NCBI RefSeq assembly: GCF_900104895.1
Contig: NZ_LT629742.1
Span: 1,426,001 to 1,490,000 of the forward strand
DNA: 64,000 nucleotides
Reading direction: 5' to 3'
Source of the DNA: Microterricola viridarii
GTDB lineage: Bacteria; Actinomycetota; Actinomycetes; Actinomycetales; Microbacteriaceae
Shown piece after piece: positions 54,336 through 64,000 of this stretch. A model generated the notes under the pieces. The model was not told the origin of the DNA. It saw only the letters and a program-made list of their open reading frames with translations, and searched no databases. Position numbers and translations under genes: made by a program. Positions within the stretch are counted from its first letter, which is position 1. Every line of letters begins with the position of its first letter.

Positions 54336-54818
54336 TTACCGTGTTCCCCAGTTGTACAACTGCTTGTGAAGTCGGAGATAGACGAACGTTTCGGTGCTCA
54401 TCACGCCGTCCAGGTTGCGGATCTGCGTGTTCAGCAGGGTGAGCAGCTCCTCGTCGTCCTCGCAGACGACCTCGACCAGGAGGTCGAAGCTGCCGGCCGT
54501 GAGCACGACGTAGTCGACGGAGCTGAGAGCGGAGATCGCATCGGCGAGCACGCGGGTGTCGCCGCTGGCCCGGATGCCGATCATCGCTTGGCGGAAGAAA
54601 CCGAGTTGCATCGGGTCGGTGACGGCGACGACCTGCATCGCCCCGGCATCCGTGAGCTTCTGCACCCGCTGGCGAACAGCGGCCTCGCTGAGGCCGACGG
54701 CCTTGCCGATCTCGGCGTAACTGCGTCGGCCGTCGACCTGCAGCTGCTCGATGATCGCCTTGGAGACAGCATCCAGCTGCACCGGCTTGACCGGAGATAT
54801 GCGACCCTGCGTGCTCAT
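54336..54818 (-). CDS. Lrp/AsnC-family regulator
   Basis: A 160-residue regulator: helix-turn-helix at about 18-60 (DGRRSYAEIGKAVGLSEAAV) and RAM ligand-binding domain behind it (DYVVLTAGSFDLLVEVVCED). It heads the minus-strand operon with aminotransferase and oxidase, and is divergent from the aldehyde dehydrogenase. Such regulators usually respond to an amino acid or amine of the pathway. Confidence 0.92.
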   Translation of the reverse strand: MSTQGRISPVKPVQLDAVSKAIIEQLQVDGRRSYAEIGKAVGLSEAAVRQRVQKLTDAGAMQVVAVTDPMQLGFFRQAMIGIRASGDTRVLADAISALSSVDYVVLTAGSFDLLVEVVCEDDEELLTLLNTQIRNLDGVMSTETFVYLRLHKQLYNWGTR

Positions 54819-54828
54819 GGCTTGATTC

Positions 54829-54898
54829 TGTCAGTGCGAGGCCGCTCTGACAAGGGAATCCGTGGTTGAACGGCACATCTTCGACTGATTCCATCGAA
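54829..54898. promoter_or_regulatory. divergent control region with two inverted repeats
   Basis: TGTCAG (54829) and CTGACA (54847) form one inverted repeat; TTCGA (54880) and TCGAA (54894) form another. They lie between the divergent Lrp and aldehyde dehydrogenase genes and are candidates for the Lrp site. Confidence 0.4.
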
Positions 54899-54929
54899 TA
54901 GCGGGCTCGATCCCGACGCCGGAGCGGCC

Positions 54930-54935
54930 TAGGAT
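54930..54935 (+). promoter_or_regulatory. -10 element of the aldehyde dehydrogenase gene (leaderless)
   Basis: TAGGAT ends seven bases before the ATG at 54943. It overlaps the earlier in-frame ATG at 54934, which argues that 54943 is the real start. Confidence 0.5.
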
Positions 54936-54942
54936 GTTGGCC

Positions 54943-56372
<1,430 letters not shown>

Positions 56373-56376
<4 letters not shown>

Positions 56377-57335
56377 GTTCCCCGCGGTGGCGCGCAGTCC
56401 CAGACGTGCCGGGTGTCGACCCGAGCACGCTCTGGAACTACGTCATCGCCCAGAGCTGGGTGGCGGCGGTGCCCGGCAGCACGCCTGAGCCGGTGCTCGA
56501 CGCGCTGCTGGGCCTCCGCGGCGCCGCGGAGGGCACGCTGGAGCGCGTGCTCGCCGTGATCCCGCTGCAGGGCGAGAACGCCGTTGAGGACTTCGCCATC
56601 GTCGAGCTGGCGGCGGACATCGACGGCACCGCCGGGGACGGCGCGGAGGGCACCGTCAGCGTCATCGTGCGCGGGAGCGCCGCCGTCGACGTGTTCGGCA
56701 GCGGCGGCCCCAGGCGGCTCACGAGCCGCGGCATCCGCCCCTGGCTGCTCGCCGACTTCCGCGAGGTGAAGGCGCTCTCCTTCTCGGTCGAGAATGCCCG
56801 CCCGATCACCGCGGCCGAGCTGCCGCCGCGCGGCGCGACGGCGAGCGTCGACGGAGACGGGCAGTGGGCGGAGCAGGGCGGCGCCCAGCAGGGCAGCGCG
56901 CTGCACGGCCGCCGGCTCGACCTGGTGCTGGGCGTGCCGGGCGATGCCGAGGAGGGGCCGGCAGGCGGGGAGGCCGCCGCGCCCCGGATGCGCATCGCCG
57001 GGGAGATCTTCGTGCTCGACGTCGACAGCTACATCGGCCGACGCCCGCGCGCCACCGCGCTCGGCCAGGACACCGCCCGGCTGATCACCGTGGTCTCGCC
57101 CGCGCAGGAGGTCTCCGCGACCCACATCCTGCTCGGCCCGCGCGGGGAGGACGTGGTCGTGACCGACCTGCACTCGACCAACGGCACCCTCGTCGAGCTG
57201 CCGGACGGCGCCCAGTTGCACCTGCAGGCCGGGGTCGCCACCGTCGTCGTGCCGGGCAGCCGAATCCTGCTCGGAGACGGCGTGGTGGTCGAGTTGCTGC
57301 CGCATTCGGCCGATGGCGCCGCCAGGTGGCGATAA
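56373..57335 (+). CDS. FHA-domain protein
   Basis: A 320-residue protein with a forkhead-associated domain at about 210-310, which binds phosphothreonine. SYIGRRPRAT, VSATHILLG and HSTNGTLVELPDG give the G-R, S-x-x-H and N-G-T residues. The N-terminal 200 residues are unassigned and contain an Ala/Gly-rich spacer. The ATG overlaps the aldehyde dehydrogenase stop. It starts a module with a PP2C phosphatase and a second FHA protein. Confidence 0.85.
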
Positions 57336-57373
57336 AGTTGGATCCCACCCACCACCTAGCAAAGGCGCACCAG

Positions 57374-58207
57374 GTGATTCAGAACGGCCAGGAACACATC
57401 GGCCACACCGAGACATTCTCGACCCCGAACGGCACCGAGATCACGCTGGCCTGGGCCGCGCTCACCGACACGGGGCGCCGCCGCGAGGCCAACGAGGACA
57501 GCTTCCTGGCTGCGACGCCGATCTTCGCCGTTGCCGACGGGATGGGCGGCCACTCGGCGGGGGATGTCGCGAGTGCCGCCGTCGTGAGCCGGCTCGCCGA
57601 GCACACCGGCGAGAGCGCCGTCGGGCCCGCCGCGATCGACGAGGCCCTCCGCCTCGCCGTGCAGGACATGCGACACCAGGTCGGGCTGACGGATTCCGGC
57701 TCGGGCACGACGGTGACGGGGGCGGCGATCACGACGACCGCCGGGGCGGATGCCGCCTGGCTGGTGTTCAACATCGGCGACTCCCGGGTCTACGCGCTGC
57801 GCGCCGGCCAACTGGAGCAGCTGACCCGCGACCACTCCGTGGTGCAGGAGCTCATCGACTCCGGCCACATCACGCCGGAGGAGGCCGAGGTCCACCCGCA
57901 CAGCAACGTCATCACCCGGGCCGTCGGCTTCCACGAGGCCCCCGTCCCCGACTACCAGCTGCTCGCGGTCGAGCCCGGAGTGCGCCTGCTGATCTGCTCG
58001 GACGGGCTCACCAAGGAGCTGACGAATTACGGCATCCGGCACTTTCTGCTGGCCAACCCGCGCCCCGCCGATGCCGCGGCGGAACTGGTCGGAGCGGCCC
58101 TCGGCAACGGCGGGCGCGACAACGTGACGGTGGTCGTCGTCGACGTGGTCGCGGTGAAGCCCGCCGGCAGCCAGTACGCTGGGGGGATGGAAGGAGAGCG
58201 ATCGTGA
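57374..58207 (+). CDS. PP2C-family serine/threonine phosphatase
   Basis: A 277-residue PPM phosphatase. Metal-binding motifs are in order: RREANEDSF, VADGMGGHSAG, FNIGDSRVYAL, ICSDGLTKEL and GGRDNVTVVVVD. GTG at 57374 is preceded by AAAGG at 57361-57365, so I prefer it to in-frame GTG 57324. There is no membrane helix, unlike PstP of mycobacteria, so it acts in the cytoplasm. It would remove phosphates read by the neighbouring FHA proteins. No Ser/Thr kinase gene is in the window. Stop overlaps the next GTG. Confidence 0.9.
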   Translation: MIQNGQEHIGHTETFSTPNGTEITLAWAALTDTGRRREANEDSFLAATPIFAVADGMGGHSAGDVASAAVVSRLAEHTGESAVGPAAIDEALRLAVQDMRHQVGLTDSGSGTTVTGAAITTTAGADAAWLVFNIGDSRVYALRAGQLEQLTRDHSVVQELIDSGHITPEEAEVHPHSNVITRAVGFHEAPVPDYQLLAVEPGVRLLICSDGLTKELTNYGIRHFLLANPRPADAAAELVGAALGNGGRDNVTVVVVDVVAVKPAGSQYAGGMEGERS

Positions 58208-58797
58208 ACTGTCAGATCTGCGGCGCGGAGCTCCCGAGCGACGCCCTCTTCTGCGGCGAATGCGGCAGCTCGACCAGCGCGACCCCCCAGTCGCGCCAGC
58301 GCACCGACGCCCGCCCGACCGACACGACCGTGATCCAGCCGATCCGCCCGCGGCAGACCACCGGCATCGTCAGCATCTCGCTGGACGCCCCGACAGCGCC
58401 GACCGAGCCCGCCGCCGAGGCCCCTGCCGGCACCGAGCCGGCCGTCAGCGAACCGCGCAGCGCGGTCTCCGGCATCAGCTTTGTGCTGCAGTTCAGCACC
58501 GGAGAGACCTTCGACGTCAGCGGCAGCGGCCTGATCGGCCGCCGCCCGCTGCCCGCAGCGAACGAGCGCTTCGACCACCTGGTCCAGATCACGGATGCCG
58601 GGCGCTCGGTCTCCAAGACCCACCTCGAGTTCGGCCAGCACGACGGCGAGCTCTGGGTCTGCGACCGCGGCTCCGGCAACGGCACCGTGCTGCGGCGCGC
58701 GGACGGCACCGTGACCCTCTGCGAGGCCGGGCGCCGCTACCTGGCCGGCCGGGGCACCCGGGTCGAGATCGGCGAGCAGTTCTTCGTCGTCGCCTGA
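58204..58797 (+). CDS. zinc-ribbon plus FHA-domain protein
   Basis: A 197-residue protein. The N-terminus VNCQICGAELPSDALFCGEC is a CxxC-x(10)-CxxC zinc ribbon. A Thr/Pro-rich linker follows, with TTVIQPIRP as a possible phospho-threonine site of the kind read by FHA domains. The FHA domain is at about 110-195 (GLIGRRPLP, RSVSKTHLEF, GSGNGTVLRR). GTG at 58204 overlaps the phosphatase stop. The layout recalls GarA-like actinobacterial regulators, but function is unknown. Confidence 0.87.
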   Translation: MNCQICGAELPSDALFCGECGSSTSATPQSRQRTDARPTDTTVIQPIRPRQTTGIVSISLDAPTAPTEPAAEAPAGTEPAVSEPRSAVSGISFVLQFSTGETFDVSGSGLIGRRPLPAANERFDHLVQITDAGRSVSKTHLEFGQHDGELWVCDRGSGNGTVLRRADGTVTLCEAGRRYLAGRGTRVEIGEQFFVVA

Positions 58798-58812
58798 GCG
58801 CTCGAGTCCTGT

Positions 58813-58857
58813 AGCACTGAGTTCGGCAGCACTGAGTTCTGCAGCACTGAGTCCTGT
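58813..58857. repeat. three tandem copies of a 15-bp repeat
   Basis: AGCACTGAGT recurs at 58813, 58828 and 58843, with the unit close to AGCACTGAGTTCTGC, starting 16 bp after the FHA gene stop. Confidence 0.85.
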
Positions 58858-58899
58858 GTCGACCCGTCCCGGGCGCACCCATCCTGAGCGCCACGCCCT

Positions 58900-58936
58900 G
58901 TTGTGCACAGCCCGTGCCGCGCGCGGAGTTCTGCAC
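58900..58936 (+). repeat. 37-bp paired-nonamer element, copy 3
   Basis: GTTGTGCAC at 58900 and GTTCTGCAC at 58928, with a 28-bp pitch as at the other two loci. Confidence 0.65.
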
Positions 58937-58988
58937 CGCCGGCCACTAGCGGGGTGACGGCGGCGGCATCCGGTGGTCGACTGCGATC

Positions 58989-61900
58989 ATGTCGCCGTCC
59001 TCCCCGATGCGGCAGGGGCCCTCATCCGGCACCCTCACCGCTCCCGCCCTGCCGCAGCCGCCCGCGCGCACGCCGTTCCCGCTCGTGGCCAGCGTCGCCC
59101 CTGTCGTGGCGGCCGGGGGCATCTGGCTGCTCACCCACTCACCGTTCGTGCTGCTCTTCGCCCTGCTCGGGCCGGTGGTGGCCGTGGCGGGCATGCTCGA
59201 CGGGAGGCGGCAGGGCAGGAGGGCGCTGCGCCGCGCCCGAGCGCGATTCGACAGCGAACTGGCCGAGCTCGACGGGCAACTGGCGGCCCGGCATGACGAG
59301 GAGCGGCGCGCGGCACGCCTGTTGACGCCATCGGCACTCGACATCGCGGCGGGCGAGGAGGACGCCGGGCGCTGGCAGGGGCGGGGCCCCGGCCTCGTCA
59401 GCCTGGGGAGCGGGCCGATGCCGAGCTCGGTGCGCCTCGACCCGGCCCCGGCCGGCGGCGCTGCCGGCGACCTGGACCAGGCGGGCTGGGCCGCGCTCGG
59501 CGCGCTGCGCGAGATCTGCGACCGGGCGGAGACCGTGCAGGACGCGCCGATGACGGAGCCGCTGGCCGGCGGCATCGGCGTCGTCGGCCCTGCCGCCCTC
59601 GCCCGGCCGGTGCTCAGGGGCCTGCTGCTGCAATTCCTGCGCTCCGCCCACCCCGGCTCGGTGTCGCTGCAGCTGCCGCCCGGTGCGGAGTGGCAGTGGG
59701 CCGCCGCCCTGCCGCACTGCCGTGCGGCCGCGCCGGGCGGTGCGGGCCTGCTTCTCGTGGACCGGGCCGGGGGAGGGGAGGGCGCGGAACCGGCGGCGCC
59801 CGAGCCCGGCGGAGAACCGTCCTCCGGCGGATCCCCGCCGCACCTGCTGGCCGTGGCCGACTCGATCGAGGAGCTGCCGACCGGCTGCCAGAGCATCCTC
59901 CGGGTGGAATCGGCGCGGTCGGCGCTGCTCCTCCGCACGGGCGGCGCGGCGATCGGCACCCGGCTGGTGCCCGAGCTGCTCGGCCGGCAGCAGGCGGCCG
60001 TCGCGGCCGGCCGACTTGCCCGCGCGGCAGAGAGCGCCGGGGTGGCGCCGGTCGAGGCCCGACTGCCGGACCTCGTGCGCCTGCGCGACTTGGAGCGCTT
60101 CGGCCGGCGCGGAGCCGGGCTCAGCTGCGTGCTCGGGGTCGCCCAGCGTGGGCCGATCGAGCTCGACCTCGTCGCGAACGGGCCGCACGCCCTGGTCGGC
60201 GGCACGACGGGAAGCGGCAAGAGCGAGCTGCTGGTCAGCTGGGTGCTCTCGCTGGCCGCGGCCTACCCGCCCAGCGCGCTCTCGGTGTTGCTGGTCGACT
60301 TCAAGGGCGGCTCCGCGTTCGGGGAGCTCGCCCGGCTGCCGCACTGCGTCGGGGTGCTGACCGACCTCGAGGAGGCGGAGGCGGCGCGGGCGCTGGCCAG
60401 CCTGCAGGCCGAGCTGCGCCACCGGGAGCGCACCCTGCGCGCCGTCCGGGCCCGCGAGATCGACGACCCGGCGGTGCGCGGGCAGCTGCCGCGCCTAGTG
60501 ATCGTCGTCGACGAGTTTGCCGCGATGCTCGGCAGCGCACCCGATCTGCACGCGGTCTTCGTCGACATCGCCGCCCGCGGGCGCTCCCTCGGCATGCACC
60601 TGATCCTCTGCACGCAGCGGCCGGCCGGAGTGCTGCGGGACGCGCTGCTGGCCAACTGCACGCTGCGCGTCTCGCTCCGGGTCAACAACCGGGACGACAG
60701 CAGGGCGACTGTCGGCACCGACTCCGCCGCCCTGCTTCCGCCCGGCAAACCCGGTCGGGCCATCGTCGCCGCGGGCGACGGGCGCCTGATCGAGTTCCAG
60801 TCGGCGATCAGCGCGCGGGAGGAGCTGGAGCGGGCCGTCGGCACGGCGCTCGACGCGGCCGAGGTCGGGCCTGCGGACGGCCCGGGGCCTGCCGGTGCGG
60901 GCGGAGCGACCGGTGCCGGTGCCGGCGGGCGGCGGCCGTGGCTGCCCCCGCTGCCCGACGCGTTGAGCCTCGCCGAGGTGCCCGCCGCGCTGCTCGGGGC
61001 GGAATCATCGGGGCCGGTCGCGGGCACCCCGGCCGGCACGGCATTCACGCTCGGCATCGTGGACGAGCCGGAGCGGCAGCGGCGGCGCCCGGCGCTCTGG
61101 GCGCCCGCCGAGCACGGCCCGCTGCTCGTGCTGGGCGTCGCCCGCAGCGGGCGCAGCAGCGTGCTCGGGGCCCTCGCCGAGCAGGCGTCGGCCGTCGGCT
61201 GGGTGGTGCAGCGCTGCGGCACGGAGGACCCGGAGGGATATTGGGACGCACTCGTCTCGGCGACCGAGCCGTGGCCGAGCGCCGGCGCCAAGCGCCTGCT
61301 GCTCCTGGACGATTGGGATGCCGTGCTGGCCCGGTGGCCCGCCGAGTACCAGGCGGAGGCCGGCGAGATGCTCGGCATCGCGCTGCGCGAGGGCGCGCGC
61401 ACCGGGCGCAGCATCGCCCTGGCCAGCCGCGGCGTCTCTGGCGCGCTGCAGACCCACCGTGCCCTGTTCGACGCCACGCTGTTGCTGCGGCAGGCAGAGC
61501 GGGGCGAGCACCTGCGCGCGGGCGGGAAGGCCGCCACCTGGAGGGAGAGTGCCCCGGCCGGGCGCGGCGAGTGGCGCGGCCTCGAGCTGCAGTGCGCCGG
61601 CCCGGGCGAGTCCGGAGGGGCCGCGGAGGCCAGGCCGGACGAGCCGCTCGAACTCGGGCAGGAGGTGCTGCTCGTGGTCTCCTCGGCGCCGGCCCGGGTG
61701 CTGCCCGCGCTGCGGGCGCTCGTGGCGGCCGCCGGCCCGACCGGGGCCCGATTCGCGCGCGGCGCCCTCGGCGCTCGGGACGGTGCGGGGGAAGGCCCGG
61801 GGGACGACCCGTGGGACGGTTTTGCGGGCAGCGTGGTGGAGCTGAGCGAGGTGGACCTGCTGGCCTCCGGGCCGGGCGACGGGGTGCGCGTGATCGTCGG

Positions 61901-62108
61901 GGATCCCGACGCGTGGCAGGCACGCTGGGGGCTCTTCGCCGGGCTCCGCCCGCGCGCGCGGCTCCTCTTCCACGAGTGCCGCCTGGCCGACTTCCGCACA
62001 CTGGCGCGCCTGCGCGAGCTGCCCCCGCTGCTCGCCCGCCGCGACGGCGCGCCGCGGGCGATTCTGATCGACCCGGAGGGCCGGGCGCAGCGGGTGCGGA
62101 TCGGGTGA
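58989..62108 (+). CDS. FtsK/SpoIIIE-type ATPase, EccC-like
   Basis: A 1039-residue membrane ATPase. Two hydrophobic segments near 30-70 anchor it, then comes a cytoplasmic stalk region. The first FtsK/SpoIIIE domain has Walker A GGTTGSGKS at 404-412 and Walker B LVIVVDEF, plus RGRSLGMHLILCTQRPAGVL. A second domain near 680-880 has a defective P-loop, GVARSGRSS (716-724), with Arg722 for lysine, but keeps LLLLDDWD. This matches EccC motors of type VII secretion, which have one active and further degenerate ATPase domains; EccC usually has three. No esx/WXG100, eccB, eccD or eccE gene is in view. An ATG at 59007 is an alternative start. Confidence 0.85.
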   Translation: MSPSSPMRQGPSSGTLTAPALPQPPARTPFPLVASVAPVVAAGGIWLLTHSPFVLLFALLGPVVAVAGMLDGRRQGRRALRRARARFDSELAELDGQLAARHDEERRAARLLTPSALDIAAGEEDAGRWQGRGPGLVSLGSGPMPSSVRLDPAPAGGAAGDLDQAGWAALGALREICDRAETVQDAPMTEPLAGGIGVVGPAALARPVLRGLLLQFLRSAHPGSVSLQLPPGAEWQWAAALPHCRAAAPGGAGLLLVDRAGGGEGAEPAAPEPGGEPSSGGSPPHLLAVADSIEELPTGCQSILRVESARSALLLRTGGAAIGTRLVPELLGRQQAAVAAGRLARAAESAGVAPVEARLPDLVRLRDLERFGRRGAGLSCVLGVAQRGPIELDLVANGPHALVGGTTGSGKSELLVSWVLSLAAAYPPSALSVLLVDFKGGSAFGELARLPHCVGVLTDLEEAEAARALASLQAELRHRERTLRAVRAREIDDPAVRGQLPRLVIVVDEFAAMLGSAPDLHAVFVDIAARGRSLGMHLILCTQRPAGVLRDALLANCTLRVSLRVNNRDDSRATVGTDSAALLPPGKPGRAIVAAGDGRLIEFQSAISAREELERAVGTALDAAEVGPADGPGPAGAGGATGAGAGGRRPWLPPLPDALSLAEVPAALLGAESSGPVAGTPAGTAFTLGIVDEPERQRRRPALWAPAEHGPLLVLGVARSGRSSVLGALAEQASAVGWVVQRCGTEDPEGYWDALVSATEPWPSAGAKRLLLLDDWDAVLARWPAEYQAEAGEMLGIALREGARTGRSIALASRGVSGALQTHRALFDATLLLRQAERGEHLRAGGKAATWRESAPAGRGEWRGLELQCAGPGESGGAAEARPDEPLELGQEVLLVVSSAPARVLPALRALVAAAGPTGARFARGALGARDGAGEGPGDDPWDGFAGSVVELSEVDLLASGPGDGVRVIVGDPDAWQARWGLFAGLRPRARLLFHECRLADFRTLARLRELPPLLARRDGAPRAILIDPEGRAQRVRIG

Positions 62109-62113
62109 CGTGC

Positions 62114-62148
62114 AGCGGCCAGCGGCCAGCGGCCAGCGGCTAGCGGCC
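62114..62148. repeat. five copies of a 7-bp repeat
   Basis: AGCGGCC is repeated five times (the fourth copy reads AGCGGCT), beginning six bases after the ATPase gene stop, in the 60-bp gap to the convergent ald gene. Confidence 0.85.
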
Positions 62149-62168
62149 GGACGCCGACGCGCGGCGGC

Positions 62169-63284
62169 TCAGTCCAGGATCGCGGCCAGCTCCCGCACGG
62201 GCTGGCCGTGGGCGGCGGCGACGGCGGCGTTGCACAGCTCGCCGTCGTGCGCGTTGAGGCCGCGGGCCAGCGCCGGGTCGGCCTGCATCGCGGCGCGCCA
62301 GCCGTGGTTGGCCACCGCGCGCACGTAGGGCAGCGTCGCATTGGTCAGGGCGTACGTCGAGGTGATCGGCACGGCGCCCGGCATGTTCGCGACGCAGTAG
62401 AAGATCGAGCCGTGCACCAGGAACGTCGGGTCGGCGTGCGTCGTCGGGCGGCTGTCGGCGAAGCAGCCGCCCTGGTCGATGGCGATGTCCACGAGCACGC
62501 TGCCGGGCCGCATCCGGGAGACCAGCTCATTGCTGACCAGCTTGGGAGCTTTGGCGCCGGGGATGAGCACGGACCCGATGACGAGGTCGCTGGCGATCAC
62601 CGCGCGCTCCACCTCCAGGGTGCTGGAGGCGATCGTGGTGATGCGCCCGCCGTAGAGGGCATCCAGCTCGCGCAGCCGGAAGAGGTTCGTGTCGAGCACC
62701 GTCACCCGGGCGCCCATACCGATCGCGAGCTGCAGGGCGCTGGTGCCGGCGACGCCGCCGCCGAGCACCGTCACGGAGGCGGCCGAGGTGCCCGGCACAC
62801 CGGGCACGAGCAGGCCGGGGCCGCCGGCCGGCTTCAGCATGGCGTTGGCGCCCACGATCGGGGCGAGCCGCCCGGCCACCTCGCTCATCGGGGCGAGCAG
62901 CGGCAGCGACCGGTTGGCCAGCTGTACCGTCTCGTAGGCGATGGCCGTGACCCCGTGCTCCAGCAGGGCACGCGTGAGGGCGGCCTCCGCGGCCAGGTGC
63001 AGGTAGGTGAAGAGCACGAGCCCCGGCCGGAAGAAGCCGTACTCGCTCCCGGCGGGCTCCTTCACCTTGAGCACGAGCTCGCCCGTCGCCCACGTCTCCG
63101 CCGCGTCGGCGAGGATCCTCGCCCCGGCGGCCGCGTAGTCGGCATCCGAGATGCCGGAGCCGACGCCCGCGCTGGCCTGCACGAAAACCTCGTGGCCGTT
63201 GCTCACCAGGTCGTGCACGCAGCTGGGCGTGATCGCCACCCGGAACTCGTTGTTCTTGACCTCGCGGGGGACTGAGATTCTCAT
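62169..63284 (-). CDS. ald: alanine dehydrogenase
   Basis: A 371-residue NAD enzyme that interconverts L-alanine with pyruvate and ammonia. Active-site residues are at the canonical positions: R15 (NNEFRVAITP), K75 (LKVKEPAGSEY) and H96 (FTYLHLA). The NAD motif is VTVLGGGVAGTSA, and DIAIDQGGC follows. MRISVPREVKNNEFRV is the family N-terminus. AAGGAGCGGC precedes the ATG. It is transcribed alone, convergent to the EccC-like gene. Confidence 0.96.
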   Translation of the reverse strand: MRISVPREVKNNEFRVAITPSCVHDLVSNGHEVFVQASAGVGSGISDADYAAAGARILADAAETWATGELVLKVKEPAGSEYGFFRPGLVLFTYLHLAAEAALTRALLEHGVTAIAYETVQLANRSLPLLAPMSEVAGRLAPIVGANAMLKPAGGPGLLVPGVPGTSAASVTVLGGGVAGTSALQLAIGMGARVTVLDTNLFRLRELDALYGGRITTIASSTLEVERAVIASDLVIGSVLIPGAKAPKLVSNELVSRMRPGSVLVDIAIDQGGCFADSRPTTHADPTFLVHGSIFYCVANMPGAVPITSTYALTNATLPYVRAVANHGWRAAMQADPALARGLNAHDGELCNAAVAAAHGQPVRELAAILD

Positions 63285-63392
63285 GCCGCTCCTTGCGCTC
63301 GGGGACGTCGTCGTCCTGCACTCGGCAGCCTACTCGCGCAGGTGCCGCCGCCGATATGCCGGGCGAGGGGCGCCCCGGCCCGGCGGCTCGCG

Positions 63393-64000
63393 CTAGATGC
63401 TGACGCGGACCCGCCCGACGATGGCGTCGCCGCCGGAGAGCAGCAGGCCGAGCTCGGAGGTGAGCGACTCGACCGCGGCGCCGTCCACGGCCTCGGCGTC
63501 GGCGAGCAGGCGCAGCGCGACGGCGCTGGCCGCGCGCAGGCTGCCATCGAGGACCTTGAGCGTGACCGTTGTGCCGTTCGGCGCGACCATGGTCATGATG
63601 CCCTCCGCGCCGAACTTGGCGAAGACGCCCAGCCGGTCGATGGCGACGGTGTCCGGCTGGCCGGGGCCGGCGACGACCCAGCCGTTCTCGCGCACGGCCT
63701 CGGCGAGCACGCCGGCCTCACGGAAGATCGCGAACGGGGAGGCGGGAGTCGAGGTGCCGATGCGGTGGATGCCGCGGGCCAGCGCGAGCAGCGAGATCGC
63801 GTGCACGGGGGTGCCGCAGCCGTCGATGCCGGTCGCGACGGGGCGCTCGCCGGTGAAGCGCTCGATCACGTCGAGCACTCGCTTCTGCAGGGGGTGCTCC
63901 GGGTGCAGATAGCTCTCCAGCGGCCAGTCATTGGCGACGCAGGCCAGCAGCATGGCGGCGTGCTTGCCGGAGCAGGTCATCTGGATGCGCTGCTTGCCGG
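63393..64000 (-). CDS. asparaginase (AnsA/asparaginase II family), 5' end outside window
   Basis: About 202 residues of the C-terminal part are visible. MTCSGKHAAMLLACVANDW and GIDGCGTPVHAISLLALARG are signatures of the Rhizobium-type L-asparaginase II family, with SGKH as a proposed catalytic motif. The frame continues past the right edge (GKQRIQ precedes MTCSG), so the ATG at 63980 is internal. The enzyme would hydrolyse asparagine to aspartate and ammonia. Confidence 0.85.
   Translation of the reverse strand, partial: GKQRIQMTCSGKHAAMLLACVANDWPLESYLHPEHPLQKRVLDVIERFTGERPVATGIDGCGTPVHAISLLALARGIHRIGTSTPASPFAIFREAGVLAEAVRENGWVVAGPGQPDTVAIDRLGVFAKFGAEGIMTMVAPNGTTVTLKVLDGSLRAASAVALRLLADAEAVDGAAVESLTSELGLLLSGGDAIVGRVRVSI

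Noticed and set aside
58798-58988. Missing WXG100 gene in the gap before the EccC-like gene
   Set aside because: The gap is 191 bp, holds tandem repeats and has no frame with a W-x-G motif.

Overview
The window is high-GC DNA from an actinobacterium. The gene order argS - lysA - hom - thrC - thrB - rho - prfA - prmC - tsaC(sua5) - wecA - atpI-like - atpBEFHAGDC is the classic actinobacterial backbone known from Mycobacterium tuberculosis. Codon use, the long Asn/Arg-rich linker in Rho, the DUF222/13E12 protein at the left edge and the dense gene packing point to the family Microbacteriaceae. The family assignment is inference; no rRNA gene is present to confirm it. I see no IS element, prophage or CRISPR array, and one tRNA gene.

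Layout. (1) 1-3.2 kb: DUF222 protein (runs off the left edge), PdxH-type oxidase, cupin, DUF2975 membrane protein, tRNA-Arg(CCG). (2) 3.2-11.4 kb: lipoprotein, argS, DUF2993 protein and the lysA-hom-thrC-thrB operon for lysine and threonine synthesis. (3) 11.4-12.15 kb: the only long gene-free stretch, filled with a terminator, a nested palindrome and a tandem repeat. (4) 12.15-22.5 kb: rho, prfA, prmC, tsaC and wecA, interrupted between prfA and prmC by an alanine-dehydrogenase-like gene, a small membrane protein and a cysK-cysE pair. (5) 22.5-29.7 kb: the complete F1Fo ATP synthase operon. (6) 29.7-35.4 kb: yaaA, a divergent ogt-tag alkylation-repair pair, an SDR enzyme, a membrane protein coupled to a GntR/YtrA-like regulator, and an aldo/keto reductase. 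(7) 35.4-44.99 kb: an accessory catabolic cluster with FGGY kinase, fucose-isomerase-like enzyme, HpcH/HpaI aldolase, LacI regulator, TctCBA transporter and DHDPS-family lyase. (8) 45-49.6 kb: TetR regulator and a heterodimeric ABC exporter. (9) 49.8-51.4 kb: DUF4192 and DUF805 proteins. (10) 51.5-56.4 kb: a putrescine/amine catabolism set with an Lrp regulator. (11) 56.4-62.1 kb: FHA protein, PP2C phosphatase, zinc-ribbon FHA protein and an EccC-like FtsK/SpoIIIE ATPase. (12) 62.1-64 kb: alanine dehydrogenase and an asparaginase cut by the right edge.

How the genes work together. The strongest candidate for an undescribed system is region 7. An identical 12-bp operator half-palindromic word, GAAATCGATTAC, occurs three times: twice around the tctC promoter and once in front of the isomerase-kinase pair. 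This ties the divergent transporter and enzyme operons to the LacI repressor encoded between them. The substrate is not obvious from the enzymes. A second clear circuit is the 22-bp palindrome overlapping the promoter of the membrane protein/GntR pair. A third is the 20-bp TetR palindrome in front of the ABC exporter, whose two halves show a matched asymmetric (one consensus, one degenerate) ATP site. Region 11 looks like a signalling module (phospho-threonine readers plus phosphatase) attached to a type-VII-secretion-like motor, but no WXG100 substrate gene is in view.

Non-coding structure is also notable. Short tandem repeats sit just behind the stop codons of several plus-strand genes. A 37-bp element made of two GTTSTGCAC nonamers with a fixed 28-bp pitch recurs at three intergenic loci.
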